Below are positions 8,086-17,040 of a DNA stretch of 64,000 bases, piece after piece; the stretch's first letter is position 1, and each line of letters begins with the position of its first letter. The position numbers and the translations under genes were made by a program. Under the pieces are notes generated by a model. The model was not told the DNA's origin. It was given only the letters and a program-made list of their open reading frames with translations, and searched no databases. This DNA comes from Shimia sp. R9_2 (lineage in GTDB: Bacteria; Pseudomonadota; Alphaproteobacteria; Rhodobacterales; Rhodobacteraceae): NCBI RefSeq assembly GCF_017743735.1, contig NZ_JAGHRO010000005.1, forward strand, positions 124,001-188,000, in the 5' to 3' direction.

Positions 8086-9510
8086 GTGAGCAACAGTCCT
8101 GCACCGTCACTTTACGCCAAACGCGAACCGATTTTCCCCAAGCGCGTCCATGGTATGTTCCGTAATCTTAAGTGGTGGATCATGGCGGTGACGCTTGGCA
8201 TCTACTACCTCACGCCGTTCCTGCGTTGGGACCGTGGGCCGAGCCTGCCGGATCAGGCGGTGCTGGTGGATATCGCGAACCGCCGCTTCTTCTTCTTCAT
8301 GATCGAGATCTGGCCGCACGAGTTTTACTTCGTGGCGGGGCTGTTGATTATGGCCGGGCTTGGCCTGTTTCTGTTCACCTCCGCGCTTGGTCGTGTGTGG
8401 TGTGGCTATGCCTGTCCGCAAACGGTTTGGACGGATCTGTTCATTCTTGTGGAACGCTGGATCGAAGGGGATCGCAACGCCCGTCTGCGTCTGCATCGGC
8501 AAGAGAAGCTGGATGCGCGCAAGATCCGTTTGCGTCTAACCAAATGGCTGGCGTGGTTGCTGATCGCGTTGGCAACAGGCGGGGCCTGGGTTTTCTACTT
8601 CGCAGATGCGCCCACGCTGGCGGTTGATCTTGTGACCGGCGCAGCACACCCGGTGGCCTACACAACGGTGGCGATCCTGACGGCGACAACCTTTGCCTTT
8701 GGTGGCTTTGCACGTGAGCAGATCTGTATCTATGCCTGCCCTTGGCCACGTATTCAGGCAGCAATGATGGATGAGGATACCCTCACCGTCGGTTATCGTG
8801 AATGGCGTGGCGAGCCGCGTGGCAAAGGCAAGCGGGATGCGGCAAGCGAGCAGGGGGACTGCATCGATTGTATGGCCTGCGTGAACGTATGCCCTGTGGG
8901 GATCGACATTCGTGATGGCCAGCAGATGGAATGTATCACCTGCGCGCTGTGCATCGATGCCTGTGACGACATCATGGACAAGATCGGCAAGCCTCGCGGG
9001 TTGATCGACTATCTGGCGCTGTCAGATGAAGGCCGTGAACGCGCAGGCGAGGCACCAAAGCCTGTGTGGCAGCATGCGCTGCGTCCGCGCACCATTATGT
9101 ACACCACCATGTGGGCGGCGGTTGGCATCGCCCTGATTGTGGCGCTGTTCCTGCGCTCCGATATTGAAGCCACGGTGGCGCCTGTGCGCAATCCGACCTA
9201 TGTGACCCTCTCTGACGGGTCGATCCGCAACACCTATGAGGTGCGGCTGCGCAACAAACACCATGAGCCGCGCATGTTCCGTATTTCTCTTAAGGGCGAT
9301 CCGGCGCTGCGGGTGCAGCTTGAAGGCACGCCTTATGAGGCGGTTCAGGTCGAAGCGGATGAAATGCGCATCCAACGTGTGTATGTTGTGGCTCCAAAAG
9401 GGTCCGTGCCAGCGGATGGCGAAAGCACGCCTTTCCGCTTCTGGTTTGAGGACACGGGCAACGGCGATCGGGTTTACAAAGACACGATCTTTAATGGAAA
9501 GGGCCAGTGA
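8086..9510 (+). CDS. ccoG: cbb3 oxidase assembly iron-sulfur membrane protein
   Basis: CcoG (RdxA/FixG) is a polyferredoxin-like membrane protein that supports copper delivery during cbb3 oxidase assembly. The 474-residue protein has several membrane helices, two CysX3Cys-type pairs in loops (CGYACPQ and CIYACPW), two ferredoxin motifs (CIDCMACVNVCPVG and CITCALCIDACDD) near residues 265-310, and an Ig-like C-terminal periplasmic domain. It begins with GTG 8086 preceded by AGAGAG, and starts the ccoGHIS operon. Confidence 0.96.
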   Translation: MSNSPAPSLYAKREPIFPKRVHGMFRNLKWWIMAVTLGIYYLTPFLRWDRGPSLPDQAVLVDIANRRFFFFMIEIWPHEFYFVAGLLIMAGLGLFLFTSALGRVWCGYACPQTVWTDLFILVERWIEGDRNARLRLHRQEKLDARKIRLRLTKWLAWLLIALATGGAWVFYFADAPTLAVDLVTGAAHPVAYTTVAILTATTFAFGGFAREQICIYACPWPRIQAAMMDEDTLTVGYREWRGEPRGKGKRDAASEQGDCIDCMACVNVCPVGIDIRDGQQMECITCALCIDACDDIMDKIGKPRGLIDYLALSDEGRERAGEAPKPVWQHALRPRTIMYTTMWAAVGIALIVALFLRSDIEATVAPVRNPTYVTLSDGSIRNTYEVRLRNKHHEPRMFRISLKGDPALRVQLEGTPYEAVQVEADEMRIQRVYVVAPKGSVPADGESTPFRFWFEDTGNGDRVYKDTIFNGKGQ

Positions 9511-9971
9511 TGGCTGAGAAGAAATTCACCGGGCGCCATGCGGCATTGGTTTTTGTCGGCGCATTCGGTGTGATCATTGCGGTCAATCTTGTGCTGGCTT
9601 TCAGCGCGGTGAAGACCTTTCCCGGGTTGGAGGTCAAAAACTCCTATGTCGCCAGTCAGGAGTTTGACGAACGCCGCACAGCGCAGGAAGCGCTTGGCTG
9701 GGATGTCACCGCGCGGGCAACAGGTGGCCTGCTGATCCTGACTGTTACCGACGAAAGCGGGCGCCCTGTGCAGGTTAGCAACCTGCAGGCGGTGCTTGGA
9801 CGGGCGACCCATGTGAAGGATGACCGCGAGCCTGAGTTTCAGTTTGATGGCACCGCTTATGTGGCGCGCGAAGAGCTGGCTCCGGGCAACTGGAACATCC
9901 GTATGAAAGCCAATGCCCTTGATGGCACCGCGTTTGAGCAACGCGTGGTGCTGATCGTCGAGAAGAGCTGA
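9510..9971 (+). CDS. ccoH: FixH/CcoH-family cbb3 assembly protein
   Basis: CcoH is a single-pass membrane protein that associates with cbb3 oxidase during maturation. The 153-residue product has an N-terminal helix (AALVFVGAFGVIIAVNLVLA) and a periplasmic beta domain. ATG 9510 overlaps the ccoG stop by one base (TGATG); a GTG one codon earlier is also in frame. ccoI follows 4 bases after the stop. Confidence 0.93.
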   Translation: MAEKKFTGRHAALVFVGAFGVIIAVNLVLAFSAVKTFPGLEVKNSYVASQEFDERRTAQEALGWDVTARATGGLLILTVTDESGRPVQVSNLQAVLGRATHVKDDREPEFQFDGTAYVAREELAPGNWNIRMKANALDGTAFEQRVVLIVEKS

Positions 9972-9975
9972 TCTG

Positions 9976-12165
9976 ATGACCGCAGTTGCGCGCCCCCACC
10001 TCTCTGCCTGTCCGGCCTGCGATGCAGCCCCGGCGGCGGAAGCCTTGGCCGAAGGGGCCATGGCAGAGGAAGGCGCGCGCATTGCCTTGTCTGTTCCCGG
10101 TGTGCACTGCGCGGCCTGCATTGCAACGGTTGAAGGGGCGCTTTCCAAGGTCGCGGGTGTCACCTCAGCACGGGTGAACCTCACACTCAAGCGCGCTTCC
10201 ATCGAGGCTGAGGCTGACGTCACGCCGGAAATGCTGACAGACGTTTTGGAACGCGTGGGCTATGAAGCGCATGAGCTGGATGCAGGCACCTTGAGTGCGA
10301 CCCAGACTGACAAGGCGGGGCGTGACCTGCTGATGCGGCTTGCGGTGGCGGGTTTTGCCTCCATGAATGTGATGCTGCTGTCTGTGTCTGTGTGGTCAGG
10401 GGCTGAGGCGGCAACGCGCGATCTGTTCCACTGGATCTCAGCAGCCATTGCGCTGCCGACCATCGTGTTTTCCGGCAAACCGTTTTTTGTCCATGCATGG
10501 AGCGCATTGAAGCACCGCCGCCTCAATATGGATGTGCCGATTGTTCTGGCGATCCTTCTGGCGGTTGTGACCTCGCTTTGGGAAACGTCTTTGTCCGGCG
10601 AGCATGCCTATTTTGATGCGGCGCTGACGCTGGTGTTTTTTCTGCTGGCGGGGCGCTATCTGGATCACCGCACACGGGCCGTGGCGCGCTCGGCCGCTGA
10701 GGAACTGGCGGCGCTTGAAGTGCCGCGGGCCATTCGTGTGCAGGATGGGCAGGAAGAGACCGTCGCCGTGCAGGAGTTGCGCGTTGGCGATCTGATATTG
10801 GTGCGGCCCGGCGGGCGCATGCCTGTGGACGGCGAGATTGTCGAAGGGCGTTCAGAGTTGGACCGCTCTTTGCTGACGGGTGAAACCGTACCGGTCTTTG
10901 CCGAGCCTGGTCTGGGTGTCAGCGCTGGTGAAGTGAACCTGACAGGGCCGCTGATGATCCGCGCCAGCGCGGTGGGGGATCAGACCAGCCTGCATCGCAT
11001 GGCGGATCTGGTGGCTGTAGCTGAGGCGGGCCGCTCCAACTACACCTCACTGGCGGATAAAGCGGCGAAGCTGTATGCGCCCGGTGTTCATATCCTTTCG
11101 GCTCTGAGCTTTCTGGGATGGTATCTTTACACCTTTGATATGCGCACAGCGCTCAATATCGCAGCGGCGGTGCTGATCATCACCTGTCCCTGTGCCTTGG
11201 GCCTCGCGGTGCCTGCCGTGACAACCGCCGCCTCCGGGCGCTTGTTCCGCAAAGGTATGCTGATCAAACACAGCACCGCCTTGGAACGTCTGGCGCAAGT
11301 TGACACGGTGGTTTTTGACAAGACCGGCACACTGACCGCCGGAACACCCGAGCTGACAAATCTTGACGCATTTAATGCAGATGAACTGTCAGTTGCTTTG
11401 GCACTGGCGCGGGGCTCCGCCCATCCGCTGAGTGTCGCGCTGACCAAAGCGGCGCAGGCGGCTGGTGTTGCCCCGGCGGACGTGCGCGATATCGAAGAGG
11501 TGCCTGGTTATGGCACGCAAGGAACTCATGATGGTCAGTTGGTGCGCCTTGGCCGTGCAAGCTGGGTTGGTGCAGAAACGGGGGCGCAAACAGCGGCCTA
11601 TCTGAGCCTTGGCACAGGCGGTGCCCGCGCGTTTGTCTTTGCAGACGCTTTGCGTGAGGGTGCCGAAGGGGCCGTGGCCGCGCTGAAGAACGTTGGCAAA
11701 GAGATCATTCTGCTGTCGGGTGACTCCTCCGGCGCGGTGGAGAGCCTTGCGCAGCGTTTGGGCATTTCCGACTGGGTTGCAGAAGCTTTGCCGGAGGATA
11801 AGGCAAAGCGTGTGCAGGCTTTGGCCGCGGGCGGCAAAAACGTCCTGATGGTTGGCGATGGCCTGAACGACACCGCAGCTCTGGCGGCGGCGCATGTGTC
11901 GATCTCTCCGGCCACAGCGCTGGATGCGGCGCGTGTGGCCTCTGACATCGTGCTTTTGGGCGGTGATCTCGCGCCGATCCCACTGGCCATTGAAACGGCG
12001 CAATCCGCGACACGGCGCATTCGGGAGAATTTCCGTATTGCGACGGTTTACAATATCATCGCTGTGCCCTTGGCGGTTGCCGGTCTGGCGACCCCTTTGA
12101 TTGCCGCATTGGCGATGTCTTCCTCTTCCATTACAGTGTCGCTCAATGCGCTGCGCCTGAGGTGA
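9976..12165 (+). CDS. ccoI: Copper-translocating P1B-type ATPase for cbb3 biogenesis
   Basis: CcoI (FixI) exports Cu(I) to supply the CuB site of cbb3 oxidase. The 729-residue protein has an extra N-terminal cysteine pair (ACPACD), a heavy-metal-associated domain (VHCAACIATVE, about 38-105), membrane helices, the metal-site motif CPC within ITCPCALGLAVP, the phosphorylation motif DKTGTLT, the HP motif SAHPLS, and the hinge motif GDGLNDTAA. All catalytic motifs are intact. It lies directly between ccoH and ccoS. Confidence 0.97.
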   Translation: MTAVARPHLSACPACDAAPAAEALAEGAMAEEGARIALSVPGVHCAACIATVEGALSKVAGVTSARVNLTLKRASIEAEADVTPEMLTDVLERVGYEAHELDAGTLSATQTDKAGRDLLMRLAVAGFASMNVMLLSVSVWSGAEAATRDLFHWISAAIALPTIVFSGKPFFVHAWSALKHRRLNMDVPIVLAILLAVVTSLWETSLSGEHAYFDAALTLVFFLLAGRYLDHRTRAVARSAAEELAALEVPRAIRVQDGQEETVAVQELRVGDLILVRPGGRMPVDGEIVEGRSELDRSLLTGETVPVFAEPGLGVSAGEVNLTGPLMIRASAVGDQTSLHRMADLVAVAEAGRSNYTSLADKAAKLYAPGVHILSALSFLGWYLYTFDMRTALNIAAAVLIITCPCALGLAVPAVTTAASGRLFRKGMLIKHSTALERLAQVDTVVFDKTGTLTAGTPELTNLDAFNADELSVALALARGSAHPLSVALTKAAQAAGVAPADVRDIEEVPGYGTQGTHDGQLVRLGRASWVGAETGAQTAAYLSLGTGGARAFVFADALREGAEGAVAALKNVGKEIILLSGDSSGAVESLAQRLGISDWVAEALPEDKAKRVQALAAGGKNVLMVGDGLNDTAALAAAHVSISPATALDAARVASDIVLLGGDLAPIPLAIETAQSATRRIRENFRIATVYNIIAVPLAVAGLATPLIAALAMSSSSITVSLNALRLR

Positions 12166-12169
12166 TAAA

Positions 12170-12328
12170 ATGCAAGTTCTGTCTTACCTGATCCCAATCT
12201 CACTGTTGTTGGGGGGCGTCGGCCTTGTTGCCTTTCTCTATACCGTGCGTTCCGATCAATATGACGATCCGGAAGGCAATGCTCAGCGCATTCTGTCCGG
12301 GCAATATGACGATAAGCCCAAGGGCTGA
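12170..12328 (+). CDS. ccoS: cbb3-type cytochrome oxidase assembly protein CcoS
   Basis: CcoS is a small membrane protein needed for cofactor insertion into cbb3 oxidase. ATG 12170 lies 5 bases after the ccoI stop and gives 52 residues: one membrane helix (LIPISLLLGGVGLVAFLYTV) followed by the family pattern RSDQYDDPEGNAQRIL. It ends the ccoGHIS operon and is followed by a strong terminator. Confidence 0.95.
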   Translation: MQVLSYLIPISLLLGGVGLVAFLYTVRSDQYDDPEGNAQRILSGQYDDKPKG

Positions 12329-12350
12329 GCGCGGCTCGAAAGCTTTTCAC

Positions 12351-12396
12351 AAAAGAAAACGCCTTCCATCATGCTCAATGGAAGGCGTTTTCTTTT
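12351..12396. terminator. Bidirectional terminator between ccoS and the D,D-carboxypeptidase gene
   Basis: Two perfectly complementary 19-base arms (12351-12369 and 12378-12396) enclose an 8-base loop. The outer part is A/T-rich on both sides, so the structure can stop the two convergent genes. Confidence 0.93.
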
Positions 12397-12414
12397 GTTG
12401 GATGGTTCCGCGCG

Positions 12415-13806
12415 TTAGCTGGGGCCAAGCGTGTAGCAGGTGATCTGGCGGGCCTGCAGACGGCGGCAGGCTAGGTCTGCGGTTTCTTTGGACAGCCCCA
12501 TAAAGTTGGCCTCAAACCCGCGGGTGTTTTTGACAACTTTGCGGAGGCTGCCATCCAGTGTGGCCATTTCTGCCAGCGCGGTTTTGAGCAGCATTTTTTC
12601 CGCCGCATAGCGGCTGCCGTAACGGCCCACGTTGATGCCCCAATGTCTGCCGCCTGCGGTTGAGATACGGGTGACGACCTTGGGCTGAGGCGGTGGTGTC
12701 GGCTCCGGTTCAACGCTTGCCAAAGTTGCGCCGGTGGTTTCTTGGGCCTGCAGAAGTGCGGATTGAATGTCATGCTCGATCACATTCGCCGCAGCCACAA
12801 TGGTCGGATCCGGCGTTGCGGCCTTTGCAACCACGGCTGGCGCCTCTTCCGGTGTCGCGGCTGTCGGACGCAGCTTGGGGCGCAGCGACTTTTTCACAGC
12901 GGTTGCCACTCGGATGGTTTTGCCCGCGCCTTTGGAGGAGCCGATGTAATCCGGACGTCCCGGCTTTCTCAAGGCAACGCGGCTGGCGGAGCGGGTGAAG
13001 CCCAGGTCGAGCAGCTCAGCCACCTTTGCATTGCGGGTGGCTGTGGACCGGCCGCCAAACACGGTGGCAATTATGCGCTTGCTGCCGCGCTCTGCGGAGG
13101 CCACGAGGTTAAAGCCCGCCGCGCGGGTATAGCCGGTCTTGATCCCATCCGCGCCGCGATAGGCGTTCAGCAGGCGACGGTTGGTGTTGTTCACGGTCTT
13201 GATGCCCGCGCTTGTGGAGCGGCGGGAGAAGAGGTTGTAGTACTCCGGATAGTCATAGAGTACGTGGCGGCCCAGCGTGGTCATGTCCCGCGCAGTGGAC
13301 ATGTGGCCGGTCTCTGTCAGACCATGGGCGTTTTTGAATCTGGTGTTGGACATGCCAAGCGCCTTGGCGGTGCGGTTCATGCGGCGGGCAAACGCCGCCT
13401 CTGAGCCTTCGATAGCCTCGCCAATCGCGGTGGCCGCGTCATTGGCGGATTTCACAGCCGCCGCGCGGATCAGATAGCGGAGCGCGATTCTCTGACCGGA
13501 CTGCAGGCCAAGCTTAGAGGGCGGCTCTGCCGCTGCATTCCGGGAAATCTTGACCTTTGTGTCGAGGCTGATTTCGCCATTCTCCACCGCCTCAAAGGCG
13601 ATGTAGAGCGTCATCATCTTGGTCAAAGAGGCTGGGTGCAGACGGGTGTCTGCGTTGCGGCTGTGCAGGACTTTACCGTCGCGTGCATCAATCACCATGG
13701 CTGCATATGGCGCCGCAGAGGCCGCCAAAGTGGTCAGAGCAACACACACCACAAGTGCTGCCGAAAATAGCCCAAAACGGGCCGACTCAAAACGCCGCGC
13801 CTTCAC
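12415..13806 (-). CDS. D-alanyl-D-alanine carboxypeptidase with SPOR domain
   Basis: A penicillin-binding protein of the S11 peptidase family that trims peptidoglycan stem peptides in the periplasm. The 463-residue protein has a signal peptide (FGLFSAALVVCVALTTLAASAA), the serine motif SLTK near residue 62, SAN near 119, and KTG near 225. After a linker, the C-terminal 75 residues (HWGINVGRYGSRYAAEKML...) form a SPOR domain, which binds denuded glycan at division sites. The start codon is GTG 13806 with AAGGG upstream. It is convergent with ccoS. Confidence 0.93.
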   Translation of the reverse strand: MKARRFESARFGLFSAALVVCVALTTLAASAAPYAAMVIDARDGKVLHSRNADTRLHPASLTKMMTLYIAFEAVENGEISLDTKVKISRNAAAEPPSKLGLQSGQRIALRYLIRAAAVKSANDAATAIGEAIEGSEAAFARRMNRTAKALGMSNTRFKNAHGLTETGHMSTARDMTTLGRHVLYDYPEYYNLFSRRSTSAGIKTVNNTNRRLLNAYRGADGIKTGYTRAAGFNLVASAERGSKRIIATVFGGRSTATRNAKVAELLDLGFTRSASRVALRKPGRPDYIGSSKGAGKTIRVATAVKKSLRPKLRPTAATPEEAPAVVAKAATPDPTIVAAANVIEHDIQSALLQAQETTGATLASVEPEPTPPPQPKVVTRISTAGGRHWGINVGRYGSRYAAEKMLLKTALAEMATLDGSLRKVVKNTRGFEANFMGLSKETADLACRRLQARQITCYTLGPS

Positions 13807-13992
13807 GAGAACTGCCCTTTACTGCCTCTGATCGCCGGTTTTCCGGTCTGACCTTTATTGTTGAGAAGAGGCTAACACAGGCATCGGATTGAGGAAAGTG
13901 AATGTTTATTGAGGTTTTCAGCTATAGAGGCGATCTCTCGAAGATGTTGTGGCCGCATCAGCATCCACCCCAACACTTGCACAGATTCGGTA

Positions 13993-14694
13993 TCATTTGA
14001 TGATATTTATAACTTCCGGAAGGTCGGAGAGTTGTGAAAGCGCCACAAAGCGTGCGTTGTTTTTGGGCATTTCAGCCTGCTCCAGCGCCCAGGCGGGGCC
14101 GTTTGGCACGTGCACAGCCCAGCTTCCGGCCGCCAGTGCGGGCAGGATGTCGGATTTCATCGAGTCGCCCACCATCATCGCCTGCGCAGGACCGTCCGCA
14201 TGGCGCGCAAAAGTCTCCGCATAGACCTGCTCGGTTTTGTGGCTGACGATCTCGACCCAGGAGAACAGCTCGCCCAGACCGGATTGCGCCAGTTTGCGTT
14301 CTTGATCCAGCAGATCGCCTTTTGTGATCAGGATCAGCCGATGCGTGTCTGACAGGCCGCCGACCACGTCTGCCACATCGGGCAGAAGGTCAATTGGATG
14401 GGCCAGCATGTCGCGCCCGCAAGCCATCAGCTCTGCGATCACGGAGGCGGGCACTGTTTCTTCGGTGACTTCAATGGCTGTCTCTATCATCGACAGCACA
14501 AAGCCTTTCACCCCGAAACCATAGTGACCCACATTGCGCCGCTCGGCCTCAAGCAGGCGCTCATGCAGGTGCGCAGGCTCGGTGAAATCAGCCAGCAATT
14601 CGGCAAACCGCTCCTGTGTCAAACGAAAGAGCCGCTCTGTGTGCCAAAGAGTGTCGTCAGCGTCAAAGCCGATGGTGGTGAGCGTCCGGGGCAT
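13993..14694 (-). CDS. HAD-superfamily hydrolase
   Basis: A 233-residue cytoplasmic phosphatase-type protein. Motif I is FDADDTLWH (nucleophile Asp10 and acid Asp12), motif II is ITKGD, and motif IV is VGDSMKSDI, with an alpha-helical cap between motifs I and II. The substrate cannot be inferred. It is divergent from clpS with 81 bases between them. The 186 bases before the carboxypeptidase gene hold no further gene. Confidence 0.85.
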   Translation of the reverse strand: MPRTLTTIGFDADDTLWHTERLFRLTQERFAELLADFTEPAHLHERLLEAERRNVGHYGFGVKGFVLSMIETAIEVTEETVPASVIAELMACGRDMLAHPIDLLPDVADVVGGLSDTHRLILITKGDLLDQERKLAQSGLGELFSWVEIVSHKTEQVYAETFARHADGPAQAMMVGDSMKSDILPALAAGSWAVHVPNGPAWALEQAEMPKNNARFVALSQLSDLPEVINIIK

Positions 14695-14775
14695 GAATTC
14701 AGTCCGATTGAGTGAGACCTCTTTTCTTACACCATCGACAGGCTATATAAACAGCTAACCACAGACCGGATTCTT

Positions 14776-15120
14776 GTGAAAATGACCTTTCCGAACGTAC
14801 TCATGAGCATGGGCGACGATGACGGCGGTGACCTCGGGGTCGCGCTGGACACGCGCGTGCGCACTAAAAAGCCGCCGCTTTACAAAGTGTTGCTGCTGAA
14901 TGACGACTACACGCCGATGGAATTTGTGGTGCATGTGCTGGAGCGCTTTTTTGCGATGACCCACGCGCAGGCGTTTGAAATCATGTTGACCGTGCATAAG
15001 AAGGGTGTGGCGGTGGTTGGCGTGTTCAGCCACGAAATTGCCGAGACCAAAGTCACCCAAGTGATGGATCTGGCGCAACGTCACCAGCATCCGTTGCAAT
15101 GCACCATGGAGAAGGAGTGA
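14776..15120 (+). CDS. clpS: ATP-dependent Clp protease adaptor
   Basis: ClpS delivers N-end-rule substrates to ClpAP. The 114-residue protein contains the family core [17 protein letters not shown], the AVH-type pocket segment [11 protein letters not shown], and the C-terminal [10 protein letters not shown]. The N-terminal start is uncertain: GTG 14776, ATG 14782 and ATG 14803 are all in frame and none has a clear ribosome site. clpA lies 33 kb away at 48269 rather than adjacent. Confidence 0.93.
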   Translation: MKMTFPNVLMSMGDDDGGDLGVALDTRVRTKKPPLYKVLLLNDDYTPMEFVVHVLERFFAMTHAQAFEIMLTVHKKGVAVVGVFSHEIAETKVTQVMDLAQRHQHPLQCTMEKE

Positions 15121-15148
15121 CCGGCCCGCGCCGTGTCACCAAAGAGCA

Positions 15149-16132
15149 ATGTCTCACAGCAGATTGTCCCTGGCCGTTGATGAGCACGGTCTTGCCCTTC
15201 CGTTGGAAGGGCATATTGCCGTTTTTGCGCCGCGCGTTGGCTACGACCTCAGCGCTTTGCCGCGTGATCGCAGCACCATCATTCAGCCGCTGAAGCCGGA
15301 TCATGATGCCTTTGCACAGGTCGGCTATAGCGCCGAGGTGGTGGAGCAAGGTTCCTATGCCGCAGCTCTGGTTGTGCTGCCGCGCGCCAAAGCGCTGGCC
15401 CGCGATCTGATTGCCCGCGCCTGTACAGTTGCGCCGCTTGTTATTGTGGACGGGCAGAAAACCGATGGGGTCGACAGCCTTTTCAAAGAGTGCCGCAAAC
15501 GGGCAGATGTGCACGGGGCCTTCACCAAAGCCCATGGTCGGCTGTTCTGGTTTGAAGGCGGAGATTTCGCGGACTGGAAGGCTGGTGAGGCCACGGAGAT
15601 CGCAGGTGGGTTCACCACGCGTCCGGGCGTTTTCAGCGCAGATGCCGTGGATCCGGCCTCGGCCATGCTGGTTGAGGCGCTGCCAGCCAAACTTGGACGT
15701 GTTGTCGCCGATCTTGGGGCGGGCTGGGGCTTCCTGTCGTCACATATTCTGCGCCGTGATGGTGTTGAGGTTTTGCATCTTGTTGAAGCGGATCACACGG
15801 CGCTGGACTGTGCTAAAGCCAATGTGGTTGACGCGCGGGCGCAGTTTCATTGGGCCGATGCCACAAACTTCAAACCCGGACATCGCGTGGATACGGTGGT
15901 GATGAACCCGCCGTTTCATACCGGGCGGAAAGCGGAGCCGGATCTGGGCAAGTCTTTCATACATGCGGCTGCCAAGATGCTTGCGCCGTCTGGCCAGCTT
16001 TGGATGGTGGCAAATCGGCATCTGCCGTATGAAGCAACGCTGCGAGAGGCCTTCAAAGAGGTCGAAGACGTTGCCGGAGATACGCGTTTCAAGGTACTAA
16101 AGGCGCAGCGCCCCAGCCGCACACGCGGCTGA
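15149..16132 (+). CDS. RsmC/RlmG-like SAM-dependent rRNA methyltransferase
   Basis: A 327-residue protein with a degenerate N-terminal half and a C-terminal Rossmann methyltransferase domain. The SAM-binding loop is ADLGAGWGF (about residue 190), the acidic loop is VEADHTALD, and the catalytic motif NPPFHTGR is typical of guanine-N2 methyltransferases such as RsmC. The likely target is a 16S or 23S rRNA guanine. It starts 28 bases after clpS and could be co-transcribed with it. Confidence 0.85.
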   Translation: MSHSRLSLAVDEHGLALPLEGHIAVFAPRVGYDLSALPRDRSTIIQPLKPDHDAFAQVGYSAEVVEQGSYAAALVVLPRAKALARDLIARACTVAPLVIVDGQKTDGVDSLFKECRKRADVHGAFTKAHGRLFWFEGGDFADWKAGEATEIAGGFTTRPGVFSADAVDPASAMLVEALPAKLGRVVADLGAGWGFLSSHILRRDGVEVLHLVEADHTALDCAKANVVDARAQFHWADATNFKPGHRVDTVVMNPPFHTGRKAEPDLGKSFIHAAAKMLAPSGQLWMVANRHLPYEATLREAFKEVEDVAGDTRFKVLKAQRPSRTRG

Positions 16133-16178
16133 GGCAGGCTTTTGAGCCGACAACATGGCAGCGTGATGGGGATCGTAG

Positions 16179-16979
16179 ATGTCATTTTCAATTGCAGGTA
16201 AGACCGCGATTATCACCGGCTCGGCCAACGGGATCGGGCTGGCGGTGGGGCGGCATTTTGTGGAGCACGGCGCCAATGTCATGTTTGCCGACATGGACGA
16301 AGAGCGGCTCTGCACAGAGTTTGGCACGCGCCCTGAGGAAGGCAATGTGCGCACCTTCGCGGGCGATCTGCGCGAGAAGCTGACGATCAACAACCTGATC
16401 TCAGCCACCATTGATGCCTTTGATCAGATTGATATTTTGATCAATGGCTGCCGGCAGGTGACAACCAGTGACCCGCTCAATCCGGATGATGCATCTGTTG
16501 AGCTGATGCTGCAGCAAAACCTGATGACCTCGCTGAAGCTCAGCCAGATTGTGGCCAAGCGGATGATCAAACAGGCCGAAGGCAAGGAAGAAGGCTCTGC
16601 CGGGGCGATCGTGAACCTCTCCTCGATTGCCGCACAACGGTCACAGCCTGATCTGCTCGGTTATTCCATTGCCACAGCGGCGCTGGATCAGATGACGCGC
16701 GCGATGGCTGTGGCACTAGCGCCGGAACGGATTCGCGTGAATGCGGTTGCGATTGGCTCGGTGATGTCGGCAAGCCTGCAGACCGCGTTGAAGGACAATC
16801 GCGATTGCCGCAATGAGATTGAGCAGCACACACCCCTTGGCCGGATCGCGGCACCTGGGGAGCTGGCGGATGCGGTGCAGTTCCTGTCCTCAGAGGCTTC
16901 GGGCTTCATGACCGGCCAAATCGTGACGGTTGATGGCGGCCGCTCGCTTCTGGATACGGTCAGCACACCCGCGCATTAA
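16179..16979 (+). CDS. Short-chain dehydrogenase-like protein lacking the catalytic lysine
   Basis: A 266-residue SDR-fold protein. The cofactor loop TGSANGIG is intact, as is the serine segment NLSSIAA, but the catalytic YXXXK motif reads Y-S-I-A-T: the lysine is a threonine (TATTCCATTGCCACA). The NNAG motif is also replaced, by NGCR. The C-terminal GQIVTVDGGRS is normal. It is therefore probably a non-catalytic or altered dehydrogenase that may still bind a dinucleotide. It stands 46 bases after the methyltransferase gene and 61 before hemF. Confidence 0.85.
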   Translation: MSFSIAGKTAIITGSANGIGLAVGRHFVEHGANVMFADMDEERLCTEFGTRPEEGNVRTFAGDLREKLTINNLISATIDAFDQIDILINGCRQVTTSDPLNPDDASVELMLQQNLMTSLKLSQIVAKRMIKQAEGKEEGSAGAIVNLSSIAAQRSQPDLLGYSIATAALDQMTRAMAVALAPERIRVNAVAIGSVMSASLQTALKDNRDCRNEIEQHTPLGRIAAPGELADAVQFLSSEASGFMTGQIVTVDGGRSLLDTVSTPAH

Positions 16980-17040
16980 ACAAAATTGACGCCTGTCGGC
17001 ATTGGACCGTGGCGGCATCTGAACAGACAAAGAGGCGAGC

